Below are positions 22,501 through 32,725 of a stretch of 64,000 nt of DNA, one piece after another. Position numbers and translations under genes: made by a program. The DNA comes from Atriophallophorus winterbourni. Its lineage: Eukaryota > Platyhelminthes > Trematoda > Plagiorchiida > Microphallidae. The stretch's first letter is position 1. Each line of letters opens with the position of its first letter. The stretch spans positions 1 through 64,000 of the forward strand of contig JACCGJ010010774.1 in NCBI GenBank assembly GCA_013407085.1, given 5' to 3'. The notes beneath the pieces are model-generated. The model was not told the DNA's origin and searched no databases. It was given only the letters and a program-made list of their open reading frames with translations.

Positions 22501-25500
22501 AGTCTCTGACGGTGCGGCACTTTGCCTGGATAAGGATTGTGCTTTCACACACACACACACCGTCAGCGACAAAAATAATGAAAAGAATAGAAATGCTTAT
22601 AAAAAATGAAACAAGCCGCGTTCAGCACGTACCTTTCCGGGATGGAAGACTGAGCACCGGTACGTTCTTCATCAATCGCATTGGCAGACGTTGTCACAGT
22701 AGTTGTGGATGGCATTCGATCTACCGGAATGTCACCTGGACGAGACGTCGGTAGGGTCTGTAAATTTGTTACCGCAGTGCTTGACGCGGGCGGGTGTATA
22801 ATTCCACTCAATCCCCGTGATTCTAACATGGCAAGTTGTGAGCTAGCAACACGGCCGCTTACAACAGCTGTTGGGGGCAGTGATGGAGCGTGTGAAAGCG
22901 GATGATGCGGTGTGGGACGCGGTAATGGATGATGCGGCAGAACAGACGATATCGGTTGTGGATGGCTAAGTTGTTCCATTGTTCGTCTTCTTTCCATAGA
23001 TATGGAATTCTGTGAGTGTTCCACTACATCCTTTGCCAGATGGAATAACTCTCGCTTGTGGAACAAAAGTCCAGGATGGTAACGGCAAATTTGGGCGGCG
23101 GCTTCATTCATAGCAAGCTGTTAAAATAAACCGAATGAACAGTGAAAATGGAAAAAAAAGCATGCAAGACGTAGAATAAAATTAACATTTACCTCGAATT
23201 TCGTTAGCGCTCGTGACTGCGGGCCTGATGGACGGTAAATTTTCGCAAAATTTCTCAAATTTTCATATTGTGTCAGCGTTTCTCCGTTACGAGAACCAAG
23301 ACGGTAAGCATGAAACAAAACAGTCATTTCCTGGTAGGTCGTCAATGAGCCTAACTTGCGATGATAAGGCTCAGGTCGGTACGGAGAAGAACCATCGGGG
23401 TTACGAGGAATGCGCGTGGCGATCAAGTGTTCCACTTGACGACACAGTGCAGAATAAAACTCAGGTGGGAGTCCGAGAGGACACCAATCAGCTGCGGTAC
23501 TAATCGCTTCACTAGAAGTGACCGGTGACATGTGGGCTGCTTCGTGAGCTGTATCTTGTTCGGGAACATCTGGTTCTGATGAAACCATTAAAGTGGTCTG
23601 GAAAGCAAATATAATGTGAAATAAACGATGAAATACACAGCCCAATAGAAAAATGACCAGATATTGTGCTGTTGCTTATATCTCGCTCTGATAATGAAAT
23701 TTTGTTTAAAAATTCTGAGAATAATTGACGGACTCATAATAAACCGAGCAACTCATGATCTGTGACGAATTTTGGTTGGTAAAACATAGTCACGTCAGCA
23801 GGATTTGACGTCGAACGTCCACTCCAAGGTAGCTAAGAAGAGCGAATAGCGCGGAACATATATCTGGGTCTGAACACCCACATTACCACTGGTAACGGTT
23901 GACAACGGAAAACTCTTTGAAATCTCACTTATACCGTTAATTGCCGTCTGTGCAAATTTTCGCCATCGTTGTAGGTACATCAGTAAAACAGAGAAACAAG
24001 CACCATGAAGAATCACAGAACACGTTAAATGTTGATTTAAAGATGAAACAATTGTTGGAAAAGAAGGAAATGGATATAAATTACCGTTATTGGTTCGCCG
24101 TTCTCCGTCGGGCCAAGGAACACATACTCCAACGAGTTACCACTCATTTCAATTATTACGTGTTCACCTGCATGACCTTGCTTTTGGTCCAACACAGAAC
24201 CGTTCTCATCAGCTAGCACAACGGTTTGGAAAGCTTCTCCGTCGATCATTGTAGTAACTTCAGTCAGTGTAAATTGTTGACCAACTGGAACCTCAGCGGT
24301 TTGAGGAGCATCCGCACTGTTAACCGTCTAGAAGAAACAAAACGGCTGGATGAGACCTTCTTGATACATATAACAATGGAACTTCACGACTGTAAAATAA
24401 TGAAAAAGCTAAAAATGTTAGAACACCGACATTCACACATTTAAAGCTAGTTTGCTGTTAACTGACAGAAGCTTCGTCGAAGTGTCCAATGATTGAAACA
24501 AAGTAATTTTTCGGATTGGGCAGATATTGCATGTATTGCGGGTTGACAATCGGCGGATTTATACAGCCGTACGACGCGAAAATTAGCAAGACCAATGTCT
24601 CTACACATATGTACAATCGTACAGTACTTGTGGATTGTGCAGCTAATACGGTGCTAAATTGATTTGACACCGGCATTATTGTATGCGTAAACGAGAAAAA
24701 GTCACACTGCCATTTCTATAATTATTGTCATATTTATCTAAGCCTAGGCAACCTGACCATATTTTATCCCATGCGCAATCAATGACTGTGTGGCACTTTG
24801 CACTTCGGCTGGTGATTTCATGCATACATGGCCGAGAAAAAGTTGTTCTAAAGAGCTGAACGTTTCGATCCCAGTCCATATGGTTGAACTTGAGCACCAG
24901 GTGAAATCTGAGGACGCGGTGGCTGCCGTTTTCACGCATCCCCACGTGTCATGAAGATTTGGCTGAAGCATCAAAAAGACTGAGGACTGTTGAACTGCTC
25001 AACATAATCGAGAACAAGATCATTTATAGCAAAATTTGGCAGGTCACCTGATCAGTCGTGAAGGAGCACTTTACACTTGCTGGCGAAAAGAATAGCCCAT
25101 ACTTAGATGCCTCCATTGCCATCATATTCAATGCCTGTTGGATAAATGTTGGTTCGTCGACCAGTAAGGCAATATCATCAGCATAATCCAGGTACATGAC
25201 ACGCCCACCTGGAAGGAGCTTAACGCCGCCCGTGGAGAAACCACTAAGAGCACTCCGGAGGACGTTCTCGATGGCAAAGTTGAACAAGAACGGTGAGATT
25301 GGACAGCCTTGTCCTACACACATAGTAGTGTTGAATGATATTGAAAGGCTATCGTACGCCCTTACCATCCCAATCGAGTGAGCGTATTAGGATAGCGACG
25401 TACTTTAACGGGATTCCATTGCGAAGTAAGCAGCTCCATAGGGCGGATCTTTCATCGGAGTCAAATGAGGCTCAAATATCCACAAACACCACAATGGTTG

Positions 25501-28500
25501 GTCGCTGATACAGATGTCGGTGTTCTAGCAACTGGCGCGAAACGAAGATCTGATCTACACATCCCCACCCCATGTTAGATTGATTTGACACCGGTAGAGA
25601 GCTGCATGCTGAAACACACTGGAGTCTCAATATCATTTCTATTTTTTTTCTCCTATCTGTCTAGGCCTGGGCAACCAAACAGTATCTCAGCCCACGTGCA
25701 TTCTATGATTGTGTGGCACTTCGCCTGGATCAGGCTTGTGCTTTCACACATCATGCATACATACTGATCAGATCCATTTTAAAATTCGGTGTATTCTTGA
25801 GTTTGATGAGAAATGCTCAAAAAGACATTATTCGCTCAAACTAAGTGTGATGTTTACGAAATTTGAATTCACTGCTAATCTCGGATGTGATATCATTAGG
25901 TGGTTATGTAAAACCAACTGTTATTTTGGCACGTGTATCTTCATCCCGCATTGAGTGGACGTCGCGGAAACTTGTTTAAAATCATACAAAATGCGCAGCA
26001 ACAAACAGTGCTTTATGAGGAAAGAACTAAACTCGAAAACATTCGTAATCTCAACGGATCTATGGATTTCCGACCTTGACTACGCTGACGATATAGTCGT
26101 TCTGGGCGACAATACCGAAATGCTGCAAAGCGTTTTAGACCGCATTAGTGCCACTGCCGCGAAAGTCGGTCTTGAGATAAACGCGGCTAAGACCAAGGCA
26201 TTTTTTTATTCCGACACACCAGGCATCCAGCCACTTCGCGTCCAGGGTTGTCCGATCGAATACGTTCCAGTCTTTAAATACCTCGGCTCAAGTATATTGC
26301 CCAATGGTCAGGCGAAAGATGAAGTGAAGTTAAGGGTCGATCGTGCTCGTAATGCGTTTTTGCAGTTGAAAGGCACCCTTTGGCGCAAGCCCGGGATCAG
26401 CCTAAAAACTAAGACGCGTGTTTATCAAGCAGCGATCCGCCCTGTACTGCTTTATGGATGCGAGACATGGCCTTTAAGGTCACAGGATGTACGCACATTA
26501 GAAGTGTTCGACCATTGGTGCCTTAGGGTAATCTTGGGCATCCGATATACTGACCGAGTATCTAACGCAGCCGTACGAGAGCGTTGCAGCGGACTATCTC
26601 CACTTTCCGCTCACATACAACGGCGAAGGCTGCAATGGTTTGGCCACGTCCTCCGAAAGACAGACACAGCACTTCCAAAACTCGTCCTCGACCCCAAACC
26701 CGTTCGCACCTGGCGTCGGCGGCAAGGTGGTCAAGTGAAAACCTGGCTGTCAACTGTGAAAGAGGATGTAGACACCCTGGGTCTGCGTACCGTCTACGGA
26801 GTTCGCAGGTGGGAACGAGACTGGATCACGATCTCGCCTCCGATCGACGTGCGTGGGCTGGTGCGATCCGAGACATCAATGAAGCCGGCTAATCCACTCG
26901 TGGAGCCAGCCGCACAAAAGTAAAAGTAAAATAAGTAAGTAATCTACGATAGAAACGATTATGATAGCAATAATAATAAGAATAAGGAGAGGAAAAAGAA
27001 GGGAAATTTCGATGGCGTTCAATAAACAGAAGTTTCGTCAAGAACGATTGCGTATGTCAAAAAAGGCTAGTTAGTTGTTAGCCCATAAATTGTAATGGAC
27101 AAGACTTGATATTAGTAAGCTTGGGTGTCTGACAAGGATTCAAACGGTTGTAATGTAATTGAGCCTGGACATTAACGAAATCCGGTTTTGGAGACGACGG
27201 AATGATAATATTAATAATAATAATGAACAAGCATGTAGCTGGGGTTCGCAAATATTCGTCCATTAGGCTGGTACTTAGTTATATTTAAAAATGCGCAGCC
27301 AGCTAATACTTTGATTATTGTACGTATTTAGCCTACGAAATTCACAGCAATCATAAAGAGATCACACATGGATTTTCGAGAATTAGCAATAGGATCTTAT
27401 TATGATTACTGCGGTCATTAAAAATCAAGTGATAATCACATTTTGCTAAAAGATGGAAGCACAGGATAATTGACGGCCAGAGTGGATCAACAGACGTGCA
27501 GGAAGACTTACTCCCGCCCACGGTGTTGACGGCAATGTGGTATCGTTCAGTTCAGTTACACCAGAATCCACGGGAGCTTGCTCTTCGACCGGTCGATCAC
27601 CAGTTGACATGAGTAAGGTAGACTGATGAAAAGATGGGAAAGAAACTGGGTAATAAAATGCGACATGAATAATTGGTTCACACTTCGGACCTTTTCAGGA
27701 CCACGTAAAATTAAGGTCGAACTAGGGAGCAGAAACATAATTGAGGCTCAATTTGGGTAAGCATATCCACAAACTGCATTGCTGTAAGCAGAATGAAAAC
27801 TAAAGGTGGATCAACACATTCTTATCATCCGGGACAGCAATGCATCGTTTACTGTACCGAATGTGTAACGGCCATGGAAATATGAAATCCTAACAGATAG
27901 AGTAGGGCAGGATGTAAACAGCTACGGAATTTATAGAAGAGCAAGCACAAAAAACTGTGACGAGGTCCCAACCCCTCGAATTGAACAGGCGTTCAATCAA
28001 GTTTCGTGAATGAGTAGAGCGAATTCAGCATGATATCTTCCTTGCGCTTCCACGACCACGCATCACGACAATTGTTTCTCGTCACTACACTTGACATCAT
28101 ACAAGATTGAGCAAACGCGTCAAGATGCTTACAGTGATACTGAAATCGAACACAGTCTGGAGACACCTTAAAGCGTAACTAGTCACTGCGATGTGATCGC
28201 ATGGACCTCAGACAGTGACGGTTTCGCCAAAACTCGACTCAAAATAAGAGTTCTTTTGATTATTTGTTTAAATCAACTTGTCAATTAGATGATCTGATGT
28301 CAAAGTCCGAATTTTATGCATTGAATAATGTTACGCTGATAATAAATAAATCACTTTTCATTATACCTACTGACCGTTATCGGTTCCCCAGATTCGGAAG
28401 GACCTTGTAATTCGTATGACAGCATTTGCCCGTGTAATTCCAAGACCACTTGCTCTCCAGTATTACCGTGCTTTTGATCTAGAACTTGACCGCGAGAATC

Positions 28501-31098
28501 CAGCAAAGTAACAACTTGAACTGTTTTGTTATCAACAACTGAAGTTTCTTCGTTTAAAACAAACTGTTGGACGTCTTCGGTAACATCCATAGCTGTAGGC
28601 TGGTCAGTGGGAGGAATATTTTCATCTTCTTTGGATCTTTCCTGTGTATCGGGTGCTGTGTGTGTTTCCAAGGTGGGAGAAACACCTGAATCCAATAATT
28701 TTGAATCGTCTTCTGGAAACAGGGCAGAAGTCGTTTTGGGAATGGAATCCTCAGCAGGAGGGTCGGGAACCTATGAAAAGTAGGGCAGAGAGCAAAGATA
28801 AATTAGATAAACCAAAATTGGAAATATTAATAAGATATTTATAAAGAATTCTATAAGTAACTACTTTAGTCAAAATTCAGCTTTAAATTAATTTTAAGTG
28901 GTGATGGGTAAAGATACTGTCAGGTTGCCCAGGCCTAGATAGTATGCATGATGTATGAAAGCGCAAGCCTGTTCCAGACAAAGTGCCACACAGTCAGAGA
29001 CTGCACGTAGATCCAAGAGAAAATCAAAAAATGGTACTGAGACTCCAAATTGTTTCTCCATGCAGCTAACTATCTTTGGCAAATCAAGTTAGCGTAGTGT
29101 TGCATACGCTGAACAAAAATACTGCACAATTAAACATTGTGCGCAAGTGGTGATTAGGAATTACAGAATGAATACAGTAAATTGGATTCAGTAAAAATAG
29201 TCAAACTATTTTGGATTAGCACCTTTAACACACCGTGATTTTCGACACATTCAATACTGAACAGGTTTCATAATTATCATGATCGCCATGTATGTATGAA
29301 AGCACAAGCCTGATCCAGGCAAAGTGCCGCACTGTCAGAGACTGCACGTGGGCTAAGATACTGTCAGGTTGCCCAGGCCTAGACAGATATGAGGGGGAAA
29401 TAAAAATAGAAATGGTAGTGAGACTCCAGCTTGTTTCAGCATGCAGCTCATTACCGTTGGCCAATCAATTTAGCACGATGTTAGCCGTACAGCACATAAA
29501 TGCTGCACGATTGCACATCCGTGCATGATCGCCATGATCATCATCACGAAGCAAAATTCTTCAGATTGCAAAGCAACATGAAACATGAAAAGCAAATGAG
29601 TAAAACGAAGTAAGCAAGATACTGAAAAGCAAACTCTGCAAGTGATTTCACCCACTGTACAGGGTGCTAATTTCACACATTTGTTTCTCCGACTATTGTT
29701 GGTGCCCATTTTACATCTGTTATGTTGGAGAAATAGAGTAAGCACATTTTCTCAAAATATGTAACCTCCTGCAGCCGCAAAAACCAAAAAGAAATCAAGC
29801 TCGAACCAACTGTAATGAGCCATAATAAGTTGATTCACTCACATCTTACAATGCGGTTTGTCGTTTCTGAGCTGTACTGCGACCCAAAACCAAAGTAAAA
29901 TACTACTCAATATAAAATACATTTTGGATTAATTGAAAACTATAACTGAATACGGCACCATAGTAACACACGATTACTGCTTAACTAAATGTGTGTGGCT
30001 GCGATGTCAACGCAATGTATCAGACTTTTAAAGCGTTACCAGGAGTGGCAGTTAAGTATTCGGTACATGCTACCGGTGTAATGCGGTCTTTGATGATGAT
30101 AAAGATTATAACTCAGTTGCCAAAAACCTTCTGTCGCATTTAAATTACCATCACATCTCGAGAGCAATTGACCATTACCCGCGGATGAAATGCATTTACA
30201 TAAGGTATTATGTCGTTTTCAACTTTAAATGGAAATCTGGACCACTATCTAGAGGTCTTTCATTAGTATATCCGTGCAGGGATGTGCAATCGTGTATTTC
30301 TTCTTTCTCATATCAATCTAGGCCTGGGTAACATGACAGTAGCTTCGCCCACGTGCAGTCTCCGACTATGCGGCACTTTCCCTGGATCAGACTTGTGCTT
30401 TCATACATACATACATTCATCATCATCAACGCTAGACTAGTAAGTTATTGGTTTAGCTCATATTCGCAACGATTCTTTTTACTTTCGAACCATTTATTTT
30501 CCGAATTCTCAAGTCCTTCGTATTGTTTTACTTAACCACACTGATATACCACACTACATTATAGTGCAGCGCACGGATGCGCAATCGCGAACTACTATTA
30601 AGAAGTTGATACCGGTTTTATATGAATTGCCATCGGTAATGTGCAAACACGCTGGGGTCTAACTGCAACTGTATACTTATCATATCTACCTATGCATTGC
30701 AACCAAGTGTACAATATTTTGTGGCATATTTCACAGGCTTGCAGCTTTCATCTTGACTATTGAATATTGTCTGGCTTTACTTACATCTGAAGCAGAGAAA
30801 AAAATAACTTTAACATAAATAATATTAGGATATTTATAAAGCTTACATCTAAATTATCTATCGGTTCCTCATTATCCAAAGGCACCAACGTCAGGACTTG
30901 CTTTCCATCTTCATCGGTGACGTTTTGCAAAGTTGCCTTTCCAGACAAAATGCGCTTGGCGTCTTCTGGGCTAACAAGGGCGTAACCCGTAGCTTCATCA
31001 CTCTCATCCATAAAAACCAGTTTAACGAGATCTTGACCCGCTTCATCCTTCACTATTTCAAATCCTTTGGCTGAAAGTTCCTCGATAAGCTCAGACAT
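19600..31098 (-). CDS. NAB-like (NGFI-A/EGR-binding) transcriptional corepressor, multi-exon
   Basis: Exons in transcript order: 31098-30847 (ATG), 28770-28375, 27622-27512, 24327-24085, 23597-23193, 23117-22633, 20321-19864, 19771-19600 (TAG), about 840 residues. Exons 1-5 are all phase 0. Exons 5-6 give LTKFELAMNEAAAQIC and RELFHLAKDVV, and exon 7 gives YEVACNEAATYL and RELSELAKKVV. Both resemble the NAB NCD2 region as I remember it (NEAAAQLC, then RDELFALAR). NAB proteins repress EGR-family activators in the nucleus. No NCD1 domain was found. Exon 2 ends and exon 4 share a duplicated module ending SGEPIT / NGEPIT. The last exon is acidic (ELDLSAADQILTDPLDR). Exon 6 ends in phase 2 by its strong donor but exon 7 starts in phase 0, so a small exon may be missing or the donor at TAC|GTGCTG is used. 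Naming is by motif memory only. Confidence 0.7.
21385..21818 (+). repeat. Dispersed repeat ending in (AAGT)n
   Basis: About 430 bp in an intron of the NAB-like gene. Related to 10319-10620 through CGGAACTGCTTCTACCAAC and neighbouring blocks. It ends CGCACTAAAGTAAGTAAGTA, resembling the (AAGT)n terminus of the RTE-like copy that ends near 26941. Probably a non-autonomous derivative of an RTE-like element; no protein domain recognised. Confidence 0.6.
22105..22200 (+). repeat. SINE-like repeat copy 13 (partial)
   Basis: TATGTATGAAATCACAAGCC to GATACTGTCAGTGTCTAGG. Faces copy 14 about 120 bp away, in the intron after exon 6 of the NAB-like gene. Confidence 0.8.
22318..22560 (-). repeat. SINE-like repeat copy 14 with (CA)n tail
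   Basis: Reverse copy, near full length: AGATGTGTAATCGTGCAG, GAGCTGCATGCTGAAACACG, CTGGGCAACCTGACAGC, then GTGCTTTCACACACACACAC. The simple-repeat end suggests that this side is the 3' end of the element. It stops about 70 bp from the exon 6 donor. Confidence 0.85.
24598..24832 (-). repeat. SINE-like repeat copy 15
   Basis: Reverse copy: GTACAATCGTACAGTAC, GTGCTAAATTGATTTGACAC, TATCTAAGCCTAGGCAACC, TTTCATGCATACATGG. Confidence 0.8.
25023..25575 (-). pseudogene. RTE-like reverse transcriptase fragment
   Basis: Minus-strand RT core with GQGCPISPFLFNFAIE and LDYADDIALLV, plus an upstream part that keeps VVFVDI followed by an in-frame stop. Related to but distinct from the copy at 1-2035 (here the motif A aspartate is kept). 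Truncated both sides, in an intron of the NAB-like gene, and directly abutting SINE-like copy 16 at its 5' side. Confidence 0.8.
25573..25764 (-). repeat. SINE-like repeat copy 16
   Basis: Reverse copy lacking the outermost block: GATTTGACACCGGTAGAGAG, CTGTCTAGGCCTGGGCAACC, TTGTGCTTTCACACATCATG, CATACATAC end. Confidence 0.85.
26060..26941 (+). pseudogene. 5'-truncated RTE-like element, RT C-terminus with open frame
   Basis: The open frame 25955-26923 carries the RT motif DLDYADDIVVLG near its beginning, then YLGSSILP, LLYGCETWPLR, LQWFGHVLRK and a stop followed by AAGTAAAATAAGTAAGTAA. The first 35 or so codons of the open frame do not look like RT, so the element starts near 26060 and the ORF start is accidental. 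No endonuclease and no RT fingers/palm A, so not autonomous. The frame is undamaged, which suggests a rather young insertion. Sits in the intron between exons 3 and 4 of the NAB-like gene. Confidence 0.82.
28904..29150 (+). repeat. SINE-like repeat copy 17, rearranged
   Basis: Begins with the internal AAGATACTGTCAGGTTGCCC block, then restarts at TGTATGAAAGCGCAAGCC and continues to GTGCGCAAG. The internal block is therefore transposed to the front of the copy. Confidence 0.8.
29291..29523 (+). mobile_element. SINE-like reference copy with 13-bp target-site duplication
   Basis: This 233-bp unit is flanked by identical CATGATCGCCATG at 29278-29290 and 29524-29536, which fixes the element's ends. 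It runs from TATGTATGAAAGCACAAGCC to TTGCACATCCGTG. It has no ORF and no tRNA-type internal promoter that I can recognise. Other copies carry CATA or CA simple repeats on the TATGTATG side, so the true sense strand may be minus. In intron 1 of the NAB-like gene. Confidence 0.9.
30292..30415 (-). repeat. SINE-like repeat copy 18 with CATA tail
   Basis: Reverse copy: CAATCTAGGCCTGGGTAACA, CCCACGTGCAGTCTCCGAC, TTGTGCTTTCATACATACAT. Confidence 0.82.
30560..30745 (-). repeat. SINE-like repeat copy 19, diverged
   Basis: Follows the reverse order GTGCAGCGCACGGATGCGC, GATACCGG, ACGCTGGGGTCT, TATCTACC, with many changes. Confidence 0.5.
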
Positions 31099-31616
31099 TC
31101 TGCGAACGTATTGGAATGAGCGCTAAATATCGAGTTAATTCAAACAAATATTGTATTATCAATCAATAAATATCTTGAATTATACATTTTTATGATCGTG
31201 TATAAAGAAGACTTAACTTCCGTAGAGTGGAAAATTTGATCTTAGATTTAATATTTTGATGGTGTTAGCAATATTTCCGTTCAGTTCTTCTTCTTCCGGA
31301 TTGAGAGCAGAAGGGATACAATCCCGTTTGAGTGTCTTCACAACAATAAACAATAGGCAAGCTGTGAGAGTAGAGGACCACAACTACATCACTCCGGGGA
31401 TCAGGTCCATTCGTCTCATCTAATGATGATGTAATGATGTGATTACAAGTCTTGTGGCTGAATATCGAATCAGATTCCTTCTCTGATTCAATTGAAATTT
31501 TTATTAGAAACCATATACGTGTCTGGGGATTTACTGAGAAGTATTCCCCGTGAAACCTGGTAATTTGTTTTCGCAATCTGCTGCTCCATTAACGATTTAC
31601 TGCAGGCTACATTACA
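31099..31616. other. Spacer between NAB-like gene and CR1-like element
   Basis: Holds the presumed promoter and 5' UTR of the NAB-like gene and the 5' UTR of the CR1-like element. The boundary between host and element is not visible. No conserved ORF. Confidence 0.6.
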
Positions 31617-32714
31617 ATGACTTCTTCGCCGTGCCTCAAGTGCGCCAAGAAAGTTATTTCCTCATCCAAAGCCATGCAATGTTCAATATGCAGCTGCTGG
31701 ATTCACACCCGATGCTGTAAAATGGAGGATACCACTTATCAGGCGTTGAAGACCTACCATGAGCCGTACCTTCATTTTATCTGTGAAGCGTGCATCCCTC
31801 GTCTGGAAGCCTTGCAGTCCTCTCATTTACCAAATAAGGAAGATCTACCTGTAAGTGGGTCCATGCTGGTTAATGATGTACAAGGCACAAGTGTTCCGGC
31901 TGATAGCAAAACGCCTCCACTCGGTAGCACACCGAAAAAGAGCAAAGCTGTGTCATCCGGACGCCGATCAAAAACTAGAAGAAATAAGGTTGTTGCACTG
32001 CCATCGAACGTGCAAGTGGAATCTGTCTCTTCAGATATTGCGGATCATGTGGTCACGTCTAATGAATTAGACCCAAATGCTAACGCCACATATGCCTCTG
32101 TAGCCGCCATAAATACAGATGCCGATACTGCAACCTGGTCCAATATTTCGAACAGAGTCGACAAATTGGAATGCCGATTACCACAACAGTTTTCTAGGAA
32201 TGTGGTGAAGGAGAGTAAGATCTCACTTCCGAGCAGTAAAGCTGACAGTTCACCAGACGCACGCAAATGCTGCCTCATTATTGTGAATGCACCGGAACCA
32301 GATGGAGAAACATCTGCTGCCAGAATTCAACAGGATAGCCAGTTTCTTCAATCAGTTTTCGGGAAAATGGTTGACCAAGGGGAGGCTGGTATCACAATTG
32401 TATCAGCGTTCCGACTTGGACGCAGAAATCTGGAGTGTGAAAAGCCCAGGGTTCTGAAAACAGTACTGGCTTCCGACGATCAGGCCCAAAAGATCCTAAA
32501 GCGCGTTCATCGACTGAAGGGTCTACCGTATAAAATATTACGAGATTTGTCCCCTGACGATAGAATCAAGATGAAGACTGCTACGATGGAGCTTAGGAAA
32601 AGATTATCGGAGGGTGAGAAGGACCTTCGTATTGTGGATTTTCGCGTAGTAAAGAGGCCATCCAAAGTTCGCTGGAGGCCCATACTGATCGAGCATCCAA
32701 CTGCTCTCCATTAA
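31617..32714 (+). CDS. CR1-like retrotransposon ORF1 with PHD-type zinc finger
   Basis: A 365-residue open frame starting at an ATG. Residues about 6-60 hold a Cys/His cluster (CLKC, CSICSCWIHTRC, CEAC) of PHD/ESAP type, as in ORF1 of several CR1 elements. A Ser-rich linker follows, then a conserved ORF1 region (CCLIIVNAPEPDG, SAFRLGRR, KILKRVHRLKGLPYKILRDL). The likely role is RNA binding and RNP formation for the ORF2 enzyme immediately downstream. The stop TAA is at 32712-32714 and the ORF2 frame is -1 relative to it. Intact. Confidence 0.85.
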   Translation: MTSSPCLKCAKKVISSSKAMQCSICSCWIHTRCCKMEDTTYQALKTYHEPYLHFICEACIPRLEALQSSHLPNKEDLPVSGSMLVNDVQGTSVPADSKTPPLGSTPKKSKAVSSGRRSKTRRNKVVALPSNVQVESVSSDIADHVVTSNELDPNANATYASVAAINTDADTATWSNISNRVDKLECRLPQQFSRNVVKESKISLPSSKADSSPDARKCCLIIVNAPEPDGETSAARIQQDSQFLQSVFGKMVDQGEAGITIVSAFRLGRRNLECEKPRVLKTVLASDDQAQKILKRVHRLKGLPYKILRDLSPDDRIKMKTATMELRKRLSEGEKDLRIVDFRVVKRPSKVRWRPILIEHPTALH

Positions 32715-32725
32715 AGTATTTCGAA

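Noticed and set aside
25955..26059. N-terminal extension of the RTE-like open frame as a real start
   Set aside because: These codons do not resemble RT and precede the point where RT similarity begins; an accidental upstream extension of a truncated copy.
29291..29523. Hammerhead ribozyme in the SINE-like repeat, as in schistosome satellite-like SINEs
   Set aside because: GAAA is present in some copies, but no CUGAUGA core with a pairing stem could be placed on either strand.
30847..31098. Exon 1 of the NAB-like gene as a third copy of the duplicated module
   Set aside because: Only a loose resemblance (VLTLVPLDNEEPI near its end); the spacing and the LDQK and GE positions do not match.
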